Source of the DNA: an uncultured Candidatus Entotheonella sp.
GTDB taxonomy: Bacteria; Tectomicrobia; Entotheonellia; Entotheonellales; Entotheonellaceae
Assembly (NCBI GenBank): GCA_958295825.1
Contig: OY282375.1
Location: 1,535,489 to 1,599,488 of the forward strand
Length of the DNA stretch: 64,000 bases
Direction of reading: 5' to 3'
Numbering within the stretch: position 1 is the stretch's first letter; each line of letters begins with the position of its first letter. Positions 55,894 to 64,000 of this stretch are shown here, piece after piece. A program made the translations under genes and the position numbers. Under the pieces are notes generated by a model. It saw only the letters and a program-made list of their open reading frames with translations. It was not told where the DNA came from and did no database searches.

Positions 55894-56125
55894 CCATACC
55901 TCCCCGATTCAGGATTCATTGCCTGATTGTGAAATGCCTAAAGCCGATTGCGTTGCCCGCGCCACGTGGCGACCAATGGGCGTTCAGAATAGGAAGTACG
56001 CAGGCATTTTGCAAACGGGCCGGGACGCGAAAGATCGCATGCTATACTGCCGCGTCTCATCCTTCGCGACTTTATCCAAGTCAAGCCACCACCTCGCTGG
56101 GCCAAATCGAGAGGAGCAACAATCC

Positions 56126-57058
56126 ATGAGCATCAAGTTGGGCGTGCACGCAGGACCGCAGGATTTGCCGATGGACGACCTGAAGCGACTGTGGATGCAG
56201 GCCGACGAGGCCGGATTTCATTGGATTTCCGTGTGGGATCATTTTTATGCCAACCCGCTCGAGAGCCGTGAAAACGTATGCTTCGAAGCCGTCGCCGCGA
56301 TGGCGACGTTGGCGGCCGTGACGTCCCGGGCGCGGGTCGGCTGCCTGGTGTTCTGCACGTTGTTTCGCAATCCGGGCCTGCTGGCGAAGGCGGCCATCAC
56401 GGTCGATCACATCAGCAACGGGCGCTGCGAGCTGGGCCTGGGCGGGGGTTGGTTCGAGGAGGAGTTTCGCGAGTTCGGCTACGGCTTCCCTCCGATCAAA
56501 GAGCGGCTGGACCAGATGGAAGAGGCGGTCCAGATTATCAAATCGCTGTTCGAGGAGCCGGTGACCCATTTCACGGGGAAATACTACGACCTGCAGGGCG
56601 CCGTCTGTGCGCCCAAGCCTGTCAATGGCAAGCTGCCTATCTGGATCGGCGGGCGCGGTCCCAAACGCACGCCGCGCATGGCCGCGCAATACGCCGACGG
56701 GTTCAACCTGCCTTACGTGTCACCGGCAGAGTTCCGCCAACGAATGGAACAGTTGGAGATCGCCTGTGACAAACTGGGCCGGGACCCTGCCGGCATCACG
56801 CGCAGCGTCAATCTGCATTTTCTCATGGCTGCCGACGCGGCCGGTGCCGAAAAGGCGAGGGAAAGACTGGAAAAAATGGCCGCTGACCGCCGTCAGGGGG
56901 CGCTTACCGGCACGGCACAGGAAGTCATTGATCGCATCGGGGAATACGTGGAGGCGGGCGCTGAGGGATTGAACATCGCCTTTCGCGCGCCCATTGATTG
57001 GGAGGCGTTTGGGGCTTACATCGAGAACGTCTTACCGGTCTTCCATCGTCCGGCGTAA
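56126..57058 (+). CDS. LLM-class F420-dependent oxidoreductase
   Basis: From the ATG at 56126 behind gaggagcaac, the 310-residue TIM-barrel protein reads GFHWISVWDHFYANP, GRCELGLGGGWFEEEFREFG and PIWIGGRGPKRTPRMAAQYADGF. These match the F420-dependent LLM group. The frame is open for 99 codons upstream, but those residues do not resemble the family. Substrate is unknown. Confidence 0.85.
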   Translation: MSIKLGVHAGPQDLPMDDLKRLWMQADEAGFHWISVWDHFYANPLESRENVCFEAVAAMATLAAVTSRARVGCLVFCTLFRNPGLLAKAAITVDHISNGRCELGLGGGWFEEEFREFGYGFPPIKERLDQMEEAVQIIKSLFEEPVTHFTGKYYDLQGAVCAPKPVNGKLPIWIGGRGPKRTPRMAAQYADGFNLPYVSPAEFRQRMEQLEIACDKLGRDPAGITRSVNLHFLMAADAAGAEKARERLEKMAADRRQGALTGTAQEVIDRIGEYVEAGAEGLNIAFRAPIDWEAFGAYIENVLPVFHRPA

Positions 57059-57129
57059 AGGAACCGCCGGGGCCGGCGCGGAACGTTGCAGCCAACCCCG
57101 GACGGGAAATAAGGGCATGCCCGCGGCCG

Positions 57130-57705
57130 CTACAGGCCCTTGAGCACGTTCAAGAGCTCATCGTTGGGAACGAGTTCCAGAGGCGGCGTGGTCTTGTTGT
57201 AGCGCACCACGCCTTCCTTGTCGATGATCATGAAAGCCCGCTGGTTGCGACGGTAAATGACTGGCCCGAAGCCCTCTTGTTCAAGAAGGGCAGGGTCATC
57301 GAAAAGGGTGCCATAGGCCTTCGACATGCTGCGGAACATGTCGCTCAACAGGGGATAGGTGAGACCGAGCTTTTCGGCCCATGCCTTGTTGGCATCGTTG
57401 AAATCGACGCTGATACCCAGTACCTGGGCATTGGCGGCCTCGAACTTGGGCAAGTCAAGTTGGAAGGCCAGCGCTTCCTGCGTTCAAACGCCGGTAAAGG
57501 CGCCAACGTAGAAGAAAATGACCAAGTGCTTCTGGCCGATAAAATCGGACAGCTTCACCTCATCGGCAGTGGTCGACGGCAGGGCGAAGTCGGGCGCCTT
57601 TTCCCCGACCCGGAGGGCCGAGGCAGAGCTAAGAGCGCCGCAGACAAGCACTGCGGCAAACAGCAGGACAGCTGCGAACCGCCCTTGCCGTTGAATTACC
57701 TGCAT
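57130..57705 (-). CDS. exported peroxiredoxin with in-frame TGA (probable selenoprotein)
   Basis: Reading through one TGA at 57484-57486 gives a 191-residue AhpC/TSA-type peroxiredoxin with a signal peptide (FAAVLLFAAVLVCGALSSASA), then VGEKAPDFALPS. The TGA is codon 74 in FFYVGAFTGV-U-TQEALAFQ, exactly where the peroxidatic cysteine stands in FT-x-x-C. The usual Pro before this motif is Val. Downstream, VLGISVDFNDANKAW and YRRNQRAFMIIDKEG keep the fold, including the Arg. No other Cys lies in the mature part, so it would be a 1-Sec enzyme that depends on an external reductant. The RBS is aaggag. It starts 21 bp after the UGTC thioredoxin gene on the same strand. Confidence 0.82.
57462..57478 (-). 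promoter_or_regulatory. candidate bacterial SECIS hairpin
   Basis: In the mRNA, six bases after the UGA, GGAAG pairs with CUUCC around the seven-base loop CGCUGGC. The position and size are compatible with a bacterial SECIS element read by SelB. Pairing was done by eye and the sequence consensus is loose. Confidence 0.35.
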
Positions 57706-57726
57706 AAAAAGTCTCCTTGTGTAACG

Positions 57727-58296
57727 TCAGCTACGCGGCTGAGCCGCTAAATCGGCAAGATAGCGCCGGAACGGACCGCTGTCGAGGTCGAAAGGTCCGG
57801 AGGCGCGGGCAACGACCGTGCCCGCGCGGTTGATCACGAGCGTATACGGAACGCCCCGCGCACCAAGCGCACGGGCCACCGTCATTTTCTGATCGACTAG
57901 CGTGGGAAACGTGTACGCATGCCTGGCAAGGTAGGACTGCACCGTCGGCACACCGCCGCCATCAAGCGATATGGCAACCACGGCGACATCTTCATTCGGG
58001 AAGGCTTCGTGTACCCTCTGCACGGAGGGCATCTCGCTGCGGCAGGTCCCTCACCAAGTGGCCCAGAACCGTGCGACCACCACCTTGCCTTGCAGGTCGG
58101 CGGCGCGGACGAGATTGCCATCGGGATCGGGAAGTTCGAAGGCGGGGAGGGTTACAGATTCACTCGGAGCCTGCATGCCCTGAGGCAGGGCGAGGCCGTC
58201 TGCCGCATCCGCGTGCGTGGGATGCAGCGCCAAAACGGTTGCCGCGATCAGGCCGAGCCAAACCCAAGCGCGTCCTGCTCGTCTAAGTCCGGACAT
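57727..58296 (-). CDS. exported TlpA/ResA-like thioredoxin with UGTC active site (probable selenoprotein)
   Basis: From the ATG at 58296 (site aaggaggtag), reading through one TGA at 58051-58053 gives 189 residues. A signal anchor (WVWLGLIAATVLALHPTHA) leads to a redoxin domain with LPAFELPDPDGNLVRAADLQ. The TGA is codon 82 in RFWATW-U-GTCRSEMPS, which is the first position of the normal WCxxC. The second Cys85 is intact. GVPYTLVINRAG supplies the cis-Pro loop. Both halves match ResA/TlpA proteins. Its only redox residues are Sec82 and Cys85, which suggests a strong exported reductant for the adjacent peroxiredoxin. A short hairpin (GCA-loop-UGC) at 58029-58040 might act as SECIS. Confidence 0.82.
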
Positions 58297-58412
58297 GGGT
58301 CTACCTCCTTTGCGGAGTATCGTGTTGGAATCATACAGCCTGCAAGCCGGTAAACGCTTGCGGCCGCGGCATTGCAGCAAACAAAACGGCAAAGCAGCGG
58401 CACAAATTACCC

Positions 58413-59207
58413 TTAGCCGCGCAGAAAGTCCAGCAGGCCGGCGGCGGATTCGTGCGAAAAGCGCAGGCAGGCCACAAAGACGGCGAGAACGGCAAAACCC
58501 AGCAGAACCGTAATGTCTATGGCTATCGTGAAATCGGGGCCAAGGGGCGGAGCAAGGCCGCTGACGAGGGCGTGCTTGAGCAGATCAACCCCGTAGGTGA
58601 ATGGATTGATGGCGGCAACGATTTTCAAAATGTCCGGCAACTGCTGCACCGGATACAGGGCACCACTCAGGAAGAACACGGGGAAAATGACGAAGTTCAT
58701 GACGACGGCGAAGTTGTCCAGGGTCGAGCTCCACACCGCGATCAGCATGCCGAGGCTGGCACAGGCCAAGGCCGTGGCGACCAGGCCGAGCACCAGCAAC
58801 GGTAGCGACACGGCGCCCCCTATGTACCCCATCAGGGCCAACAAAACGGCGAAGGCAGCGGCCTGAACAACCGCTACAACCATGCCGCTGACCGTTTTGG
58901 CGATGACCACCCAGTAGTGGGGCAGGGGAGAAATAATCAGCAGGCGCATGATGCCGAATTCTTTGTCGTACACCACCGACAGCGAAACCAGCATGGCGGC
59001 GAACAGCATCACCATGCCGAGCAGTCCGGGCGACAGGAAGCGCTGGTAACCGCCAGACGCCGCATCGCCCAGCAAGGTGCCGAACCCCGCGCCGATGACC
59101 AGCAGCCAGATGAGCGGCCGGACCAAGGCGCTCACCAAACGGCCACGCTGGCGCACCATGCGCATCAACTCGCGCTCGATCAAGGCCCACACCGGTCGCC
59201 ACGTCAT
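58413..59207 (-). CDS. ABC-2 type permease of the pqq cluster
   Basis: The 264-residue protein has about six hydrophobic segments, including GFGTLLGD, LGMVMLFAAMLVSLSVVYD and VVMNFVIFPVFFLSGALYPVQ, with the ABC-2 loop EFGIMRLLIISPLPHYWVVIAK. It pairs with the ATPase whose stop overlaps its start. A similar ABC pair occurs in PQQ-dependent alcohol oxidation clusters elsewhere, with no established cargo. Confidence 0.85.
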   Translation of the reverse strand: MTWRPVWALIERELMRMVRQRGRLVSALVRPLIWLLVIGAGFGTLLGDAASGGYQRFLSPGLLGMVMLFAAMLVSLSVVYDKEFGIMRLLIISPLPHYWVVIAKTVSGMVVAVVQAAAFAVLLALMGYIGGAVSLPLLVLGLVATALACASLGMLIAVWSSTLDNFAVVMNFVIFPVFFLSGALYPVQQLPDILKIVAAINPFTYGVDLLKHALVSGLAPPLGPDFTIAIDITVLLGFAVLAVFVACLRFSHESAAGLLDFLRG

Positions 59208-60163
59208 ATCTCGAATCCCGCGCTCAGGGTCGGGTCATTTATCCACAGGAACACGTCGTTGAGGTTGGGCCGCCGCCAACGCACGGCCTGCACGCTGTCG
59301 TTGAGTTCCGCCTGCAACTCGGCGAACGAAAACTGTTCGTCAGGTACGCGAAAACTCGCTGTCGCACCTTCCTTGAGGCAGGGACCCAAGCGGGGCGACA
59401 GCAGCCCGGAAACCGCATCCATGTCGGTGCCGTCAATTTCCAGAACGTAGGGGCCAAATCGTCGGACCAGGGATTCGGGCGTCCCGGCGCCAATAATCCG
59501 GCCCGAGGTCAGAAAGGCAACCTGGTCGCATGCTTCGGCCTCCTCCAGATAGTGCGTGGTGAGGAAAACGGTCATAACTTCCTCACGGCGCAGCCGTTCA
59601 ATGAAGCGCCAAATACCGCGCCGGCTGGGAACGTCCAGCCCCAGGGTGGGCTCGTCTAGAAACAGAACGCGTGGCCGGTGCAGCACGCCGCGGGCAATAT
59701 CGAGCGCCCGCCGCATACCCCCGGACAGCGTGGCAACCTTCGCGTGGCGTCGCTCGCGCAGGTTGAACAATTCCAGCAGTTCGTCGCTGCGCTGGCGAAT
59801 GGTGGCGCGGGACAGATTGCGCAGCATGCCGGCAAAACGCAGGTTTTCGTCCACCGTCAGCGTGCGATCCAGCGCCGACTCCTGGAAAACCAAGCCAACC
59901 TCCCGGCGCACCGCGACGCTCTCTCTGAGGACGTCGTGCCCGGCAACGCTCGCCTGTCCTGCCGTAGGGCGCGCCAAGGTGGTCAACATGTGGATGGTGG
60001 TGGTTTTGCCGGACCCATTGGGGCCGAGCAGGCCGAAAAACTGGCCTGCCGGAATGGCTAACTGCAGCCGGTCAACGGCTTGCAGCCCGCCGTAGGCCTT
60101 GCTCAGGTCGATTGTCTGGATAGCGAGGGAAACATCTGATTGCGGCAAGGGGGCGACCTGCAT
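59204..60163 (-). CDS. ABC transporter ATP-binding protein of the pqq cluster
   Basis: The 319-residue ATPase shows Walker A GPNGSGKTTTI, a Q-loop VGLVFQESALDRTLTV, signature TLSGGMRRALDIA, and Walker B VLFLDEPTLGLDV. The C-terminal extension resembles exporters of the DrrA type and the PQQ_ABC_ATP family. It lies 33 bp downstream of pqqE on the same strand, so it is likely in the same transcript. Confidence 0.88.
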   Translation of the reverse strand: MQVAPLPQSDVSLAIQTIDLSKAYGGLQAVDRLQLAIPAGQFFGLLGPNGSGKTTTIHMLTTLARPTAGQASVAGHDVLRESVAVRREVGLVFQESALDRTLTVDENLRFAGMLRNLSRATIRQRSDELLELFNLRERRHAKVATLSGGMRRALDIARGVLHRPRVLFLDEPTLGLDVPSRRGIWRFIERLRREEVMTVFLTTHYLEEAEACDQVAFLTSGRIIGAGTPESLVRRFGPYVLEIDGTDMDAVSGLLSPRLGPCLKEGATASFRVPDEQFSFAELQAELNDSVQAVRWRRPNLNDVFLWINDPTLSAGFEI

Positions 60164-60196
60164 GTGAGTTAGGCCAAGTGCGATATCCGGCGGCCG

Positions 60197-61336
60197 CTAG
60201 ACGCCAGCCTCGACAAACTGACGAGAGTTCTTGTTGCTGCGAAATATCGGAAGTTGATCGGCAGGCGGAACGACCTGATCCTCGTCGATGGCCTCGAGCA
60301 CGATGGCGTGCTGCGGCGACAGGCTGCAAACGGGGTCCGCGTTGGCCGCGTCGCCCGTCAGCATGTAGGCTTGGCAACGGCAGCCGCCAAAGTCCTTGGC
60401 GCGCTCCGGGCAGGTGCGACAGGGCTCCTTCATCCAGGCCTCGCCCCGAAAGGCATTGAAGGCCGGGGATTCGTGCCATATCCAATGCAGGCTCGCATCA
60501 CGCACGTTGGGGAAGTCCAGGCCCGGCAGTTGATGGGCCGCGTGGCAGGGCAGGGCAGTGCCGTCCGGCGCTACGTTCAAGAACACGGACCCCCAACCGG
60601 CCATGCACGGTTTGGGACGATCCTCGAAGTAATCGGGCACGACATAGTAGACCTTCATGCGGCCCTTGAAGCGTTCCTGGTAGTCGTGCGCAATGGCTTC
60701 GGCGCGCTCCACCTGCTCGCGGGTCGGCAAGAGTTGAGAACGGTTGACCTTCGCCCAGCCGTAGTACTGGGTGTTGGCCAACTCGATGTAATCGGCCTCC
60801 AACTCCTCGGCCATTTGCAGGATTTGCTCGGTCTGATCGATGTTCTGCCGATGCAGCACGACGTTCATCACCATCGGGTAATCGTAGTGTTTGATCAGCC
60901 GGGCCATGGCAAGCTTGCGTTCAAAGGTCTTGGCACCGCCAATATAGTCGTTCAGTTCCGGGGTATTGGCCTGAAAGCTCAACTGGATATGGTCCAGTCC
61001 GGCTTCCTTCAGGGCCGCGATACGGGCCTCGTCCATGCCGATGCCGGAAGTGATCAGGTTGGAATAATAGCCTAGCCGTCTGGCTTCGCGCGCCAAGTCG
61101 ACGAGGTCCTTGCGAACCAGGGGCTCGCCGCCCGAGAAGCCGAGCTGCGTGGCGCCCATGGCGCGGCCTTCCTGAAGTACCCGTATCCATGCCTCGGTGG
61201 TTAGCTCGTTCTGATACTTAGTGTAGTCTATGGGGTTGGAGCAATAAAGGCATTGCAGCGGGCAGCGGTAGGTCAATTCCGCCAGCAGCCACAGGGGGTT
61301 AGTCTGCCCGTTCGATGCAGAGCCAGCCGTTTGCAT
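60197..61336 (-). CDS. pqqE: PqqA peptide cyclase PqqE (radical SAM)
   Basis: The 379-residue radical SAM enzyme forms the Glu-Tyr cross-link in PqqA. The 4Fe-4S/SAM site is CPLQCLYC near residues 30-37. The SPASM region has [23 protein letters not shown] and, later, [33 protein letters not shown] is typical. Its start overlaps the 3' end of pqqD by 38 bp, which couples the two genes. Confidence 0.95.
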   Translation of the reverse strand: MQTAGSASNGQTNPLWLLAELTYRCPLQCLYCSNPIDYTKYQNELTTEAWIRVLQEGRAMGATQLGFSGGEPLVRKDLVDLAREARRLGYYSNLITSGIGMDEARIAALKEAGLDHIQLSFQANTPELNDYIGGAKTFERKLAMARLIKHYDYPMVMNVVLHRQNIDQTEQILQMAEELEADYIELANTQYYGWAKVNRSQLLPTREQVERAEAIAHDYQERFKGRMKVYYVVPDYFEDRPKPCMAGWGSVFLNVAPDGTALPCHAAHQLPGLDFPNVRDASLHWIWHESPAFNAFRGEAWMKEPCRTCPERAKDFGGCRCQAYMLTGDAANADPVCSLSPQHAIVLEAIDEDQVVPPADQLPIFRSNKNSRQFVEAGV

Positions 61337-61592
61337 AAGCGTCCTCCAGAAACTCGCGCACGTCCGCGGCGATGTCGTCCTGCGGAAATGCCTGTTGCAG
61401 TTCCTCGACCACTTGAGTGACGGATTTGGCCTCTTGGCAGCGGGTCAGGATTTCTGCGGCCGGGCCGTTGAGGGTCACCATGCCCTCGGGATACAACAAC
61501 ACGTGAGCCTGCTGCACCTCTTCCCACTGCAAGCGAAAGTGGCGCGTGATGCTGATGATGTCATCCGGTTGCAGGGCCGCGGACTCTGCCAT
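61299..61592 (-). CDS. pqqD: PQQ biosynthesis chaperone PqqD
   Basis: The 97-residue protein binds PqqA and presents it to PqqE. The family pattern is [21 protein letters not shown] followed by [13 protein letters not shown]. It is preceded by a gaaggagagcc site. The C-terminus overlaps pqqE. Confidence 0.92.
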   Translation of the reverse strand: MAESAALQPDDIISITRHFRLQWEEVQQAHVLLYPEGMVTLNGPAAEILTRCQEAKSVTQVVEELQQAFPQDDIAADVREFLEDAYANGWLCIERAD

Positions 61593-61620
61593 AGTGGCTC
61601 TCCTTCGCCATGCCGTGCTG

Positions 61621-62367
61621 TCAGCGCTCGATCAGAGCGTATTTCTTGTGCGGTGGCAGGGTTTCTTGGGAAATGTAAGCCATGTACATGGCGTCCAGCA
61701 TCGTCCACAACACGTCGAGCTTGAATTCCAGAATATCCAGGGCGCGCTCCTGCTGCGCCCGGGTCTTGAAATAATCCAGGGTGACGCGGAGGCCGTGCTG
61801 CACGTCGCGGCGTGCCTCGCTCAGGCGCATGCGGAAATAGTCCAGACCCTCCGGGCCAATCCACGGGTAATGCTTGGGAAATGACTCAATGCGCGAGGCA
61901 TGTGCGTCCGGCGCGAAAAGCTCCGTGAGCGACGAGCACACCGCCTCCTGCCAAGGACGCGAACGGGCAAAGTTGCGATAGGCGTCAACCGCAAAACGCA
62001 CGCCCGGCAGGACGTGCTCCTCACTGAGGACTGCCTCGCGCGTCAAACCACAGGCGACGCCCAGCCGCAGCCAAGCTTCGATGCCGCCTTCGTCGCCGTC
62101 CGTGCCGTCCTGATCAAGCATACGCAGAATCCACTCGCGCCGCACTTCCCGGTCCGGACAGTTGGCCATGACCGCGGCGTCTTTCAACGGGATATTTTTT
62201 TGATAATAAAACCGATTGGCCACCCAGCCCTGCATTTGCGAACGAGTCAGCTTACCCTCGGTCATCATGATCTGGAAGGGATGATAGATATGATATGAGG
62301 TGCCCTTCTCCTTCAACTTCTCGTGAAATTCCTCACGACTCCAGGGGGCCGTTTCGGAAGCAGACAT
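61621..62367 (-). CDS. pqqC: pyrroloquinoline-quinone synthase PqqC
   Basis: The 248-residue heme oxygenase-like fold enzyme does the final eight-electron oxidation to PQQ. It has the family's [57 protein letters not shown] and a tail with [17 protein letters not shown]. The length is the family norm. pqqD follows after 28 bp. Confidence 0.94.
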   Translation of the reverse strand: MSASETAPWSREEFHEKLKEKGTSYHIYHPFQIMMTEGKLTRSQMQGWVANRFYYQKNIPLKDAAVMANCPDREVRREWILRMLDQDGTDGDEGGIEAWLRLGVACGLTREAVLSEEHVLPGVRFAVDAYRNFARSRPWQEAVCSSLTELFAPDAHASRIESFPKHYPWIGPEGLDYFRMRLSEARRDVQHGLRVTLDYFKTRAQQERALDILEFKLDVLWTMLDAMYMAYISQETLPPHKKYALIER

Positions 62368-62396
62368 ACCGGCAACTCCTTAAGCTGCATGGCGCG

Positions 62397-63311
62397 TTAT
62401 AAGATAATGTCCATCCCGTCGTAGGCAACTTCAACACCCGCCTCCTCGACAATGGCGCGTTCCGGGGAGTCCTCATCAAGTATCGGATTAGTGTTGTTGA
62501 CGTGAATCAGAATCTTCCGCGGGCGCTGCAACGAGGCGAGGACACTCAATATGCCATCGTCGCCCGATTGCGGCAGGTGCCCCATGTCACTGGCGAGTTT
62601 TTTGCCCAGGCCAGCAATCACCATCTCATCGTCCCGCCAGAACGTCCCATCGACCAACAGGCAATCCGCTTCCGCCATGTAAGGCAATAGATGCGGCTCG
62701 ATTTTGCCCAAGCCAGGCGCGTAGAACAGGTTCTTGCCGCTGCGCAGGTCTTCCACGTGCACGCTGATATTGTCGCCAAGGTGCGGGTCGTGGCGGTGCG
62801 GAGAATAGGGCGGCGCCTTGCTGCTCAGCGGCACCGCGGTGAAACGCAGGTCAGCGACGCCGTCGATGGTGAAGTGGGAACCGGCTTCCAGCGGCACCGG
62901 ATGCCAATTGACGCCGCAGTAATGGCTTAGCACGTTAAACAGTGGGTGTCCGGTGGTGAGGTCCTGGCGCACCATGTCGGTGCAGTAAATGTCGAGCGGC
63001 TGCCCTTCGCGCAACACCAGCAGGCCGGTCGTATGGTCGATTTGACTGTCGATGAGGACGATGCCGACGATGCCCGTGTCGCGCAGGGTTCGGGCCGGCT
63101 GCATGGCCGGGAAGGCTTCCAGTTGGGTACGAATGTCGGGGGAGGCGTTGAAGAGCACCCAGTTGACGTTGTCACTGCTGACAGCTATGGAAGATTGGGT
63201 GCGGGCCGTGGCGGTGATCTGCCCCTGGCGCAGCCTGCTACAGTTCGAGCAGTTGCAATTCCACTGCGGGAAGCCGCCGCCGGCAGCCGACCCGAGAACA
63301 TGTATGCGCAT
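62397..63311 (-). CDS. pqqB: PQQ biosynthesis hydroxylase PqqB
   Basis: The 304-residue metallo-beta-lactamase-fold protein begins [19 protein letters not shown] with NCSNCSRLR, the typical Cys region. Later features are [19 protein letters not shown] (metal-binding loop) and [16 protein letters not shown]. It hydroxylates the cross-linked tyrosine. It starts the visible pqq operon. No clear pqqA was found in the ~220 bp upstream. Confidence 0.94.
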   Translation of the reverse strand: MRIHVLGSAAGGGFPQWNCNCSNCSRLRQGQITATARTQSSIAVSSDNVNWVLFNASPDIRTQLEAFPAMQPARTLRDTGIVGIVLIDSQIDHTTGLLVLREGQPLDIYCTDMVRQDLTTGHPLFNVLSHYCGVNWHPVPLEAGSHFTIDGVADLRFTAVPLSSKAPPYSPHRHDPHLGDNISVHVEDLRSGKNLFYAPGLGKIEPHLLPYMAEADCLLVDGTFWRDDEMVIAGLGKKLASDMGHLPQSGDDGILSVLASLQRPRKILIHVNNTNPILDEDSPERAIVEEAGVEVAYDGMDIIL

Positions 63312-63536
63312 TGTCCCTCCACAGGCCAGGAAGTCGTGGATATGGCGTATGCCGTAACAGGAAACCTGCCGCTGAAACGGGCGTCATACTAACTGCGGCT
63401 CAAAACCGTGTCAACAGCTTGCAAGCCTCACACAAGAAAGCACAAACTCAGACTCCTTTTTTCGCGAGCTTGGACATCCGCTTTTGATACGATGCGATTT
63501 GACGAAACCCGCATGAACAAAGGAGAGCCAAGCTCA

Positions 63537-63750
63537 TGGCGCACCGTCGCACAGTTTTGGGCCAGTTGCTCAAGTTGGTTCCAAGATATGAGTTCGAGAC
63601 GCAGGTCAACACGGAGCAGCCGCATGAGTTGTACGAGGCGCTGTTCGGCCGGCTGCTGCGGCGCTGCCAAGGCAAGGCCCGGACACGGCTTCCGGTTCAA
63701 GCACAGGTTGCTCTCCCTGGACGCCACCCCCCTTGACCTGTGCCTTTAGA
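63537..63750 (+). mobile_element. IS4-family (DUF4372) transposase relic
   Basis: The frame reads MAHRRTVLGQLLKLVPRYEF, then skips to QPHELYEALFGRLLRRCQGK (an internal deletion of the usual DUF4372 N-terminal domain), and after a frameshift continues as RPGHGFRFKHRLLSLDATPL. The catalytic core is absent. It lies 226 bp upstream of pqqB and divergent from it. Confidence 0.75.
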
Positions 63751-63844
63751 TGTCCACCTGGGAGACCATCGGGCAAGGGCGTGCCACTGTGAGGCACTAC
63801 TACCCCGTTTTTGGTAATTCGCAGGTTGGTAATTCGAGGAATGA

Positions 63845-64000
63845 TCAGGCTTTCAGAACCCGTTTGGCTCCCATACGGCCTCCTCTCCAAACGGTTTCAA
63901 CAGCCTTGGTGGGCCGACGCGTGCGCGTCCGGCCGCGGGATCGCGCCGGCTCCGAATCCTGCGCCCGCCGGTGCTCATCCAGACCCAGCAGCTTGGTGCT
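63845..64000 (-). CDS. C-terminal fragment of a basic protein (runs off window)
   Basis: The leftward frame ending at 63845 reads TKLLGLDEHRRAQDSEPARS and, later, AVETVWRGGRMGAKRVLKA. It is Arg-rich, with no recognised family. It may belong to another mobile element at the window's right edge, and could also be chance. Confidence 0.25.
   Translation of the reverse strand, partial: STKLLGLDEHRRAQDSEPARSRGRTRTRRPTKAVETVWRGGRMGAKRVLKA

Noticed and set aside
57130-58296. Two pairs of broken genes as ordinary pseudogenes
   Set aside because: Each gene has only one stop, always TGA, always at the catalytic Cys, with no frameshift. Selenocysteine is the simpler reading.
63302-63392. Possible pqqA on the minus strand (a frame with VTAY)
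   Set aside because: It lacks the required Glu four residues before Tyr and has no start codon before an in-frame stop.

Overview
This window is G+C-rich bacterial chromosome, densely coded on both strands, with many catabolic and accessory genes and several decayed insertion sequences. The gene mix includes LLM flavin oxidoreductases, amidase, amidohydrolases, CoA-transferase, thiolase, an intradiol dioxygenase, corrinoid methyltransferases, PQQ biosynthesis and probable selenoproteins. It suggests a large-genome, metabolically versatile environmental lineage of the Tectomicrobia/Entotheonella, Rokubacteria or deltaproteobacterial kind. That placement is inference only; no rRNA or tRNA gene was seen.

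Layout. 0-1.6 kb: an EcoRV-type restriction endonuclease and the 5' part of its methyltransferase, then an IS5-family relic. 1.6-5.7 kb: a leftward set with a TPP enzyme, an NAD kinase and a nicotinate phosphoribosyltransferase. 5.8-6.2 kb: a dead higBA-type toxin-antitoxin. 6.3-11 kb: FetB-like permease, amidohydrolase, hydroxyacyl-CoA dehydrogenase, GNAT and glycosyltransferase. 11-12 kb: a broken IS630 transposase and a REP-like repeat. 12-18 kb: a degradation block (CoA-transferase A/B, intradiol dioxygenase, dienelactone hydrolase, thiolase) plus a hendecad-repeat membrane protein. 18-29 kb: small unknown proteins, uppP, a TlpA-like thioredoxin, HAD, DUF2797, LLM oxidoreductase, transposon and Schlafen/AlbA relics, a drug/ABC-2 exporter, Zn-alcohol dehydrogenase and amidase. 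29-42 kb: two very long stand-alone fused methyltransferase/nuclease enzymes flank a five-gene envelope operon. That operon holds a ZnuA-like protein with altered ligands, a DUF4198 protein, an unknown 600-residue membrane protein, and a LolD/FtsX-type ABC pair. 42.5-43.2 kb: a frameshifted rubredoxin-like/metallo-beta-lactamase pseudogene.

43.6-49.6 kb is a corrinoid methyl-transfer operon: a PF13769-like protein, a homocysteine S-methyltransferase, an unknown protein, a UroD-fold methyltransferase, a B12-binding corrinoid protein, a small Cys protein and a RamA-like reductive activase. 49.9-51.7 kb is an AT-richer AAA ATPase plus PIN-nuclease pair that looks like a defence module. 51.8-57.1 kb holds two 2-hydroxyacid dehydrogenases, an amidohydrolase, adenylate kinase and a second LLM oxidoreductase.

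The most striking region is 57.1-63.3 kb, all leftward: pqqB-pqqC-pqqD-pqqE, an ABC-2 exporter pair, then two exported redox proteins. Each of these two is interrupted by a single in-frame TGA exactly at the catalytic cysteine: U-G-T-C in a TlpA-like thioredoxin, and T-G-V-U in a peroxiredoxin. They are read here as two adjacent selenoproteins, probably an electron-donor/peroxidase pair made alongside PQQ.
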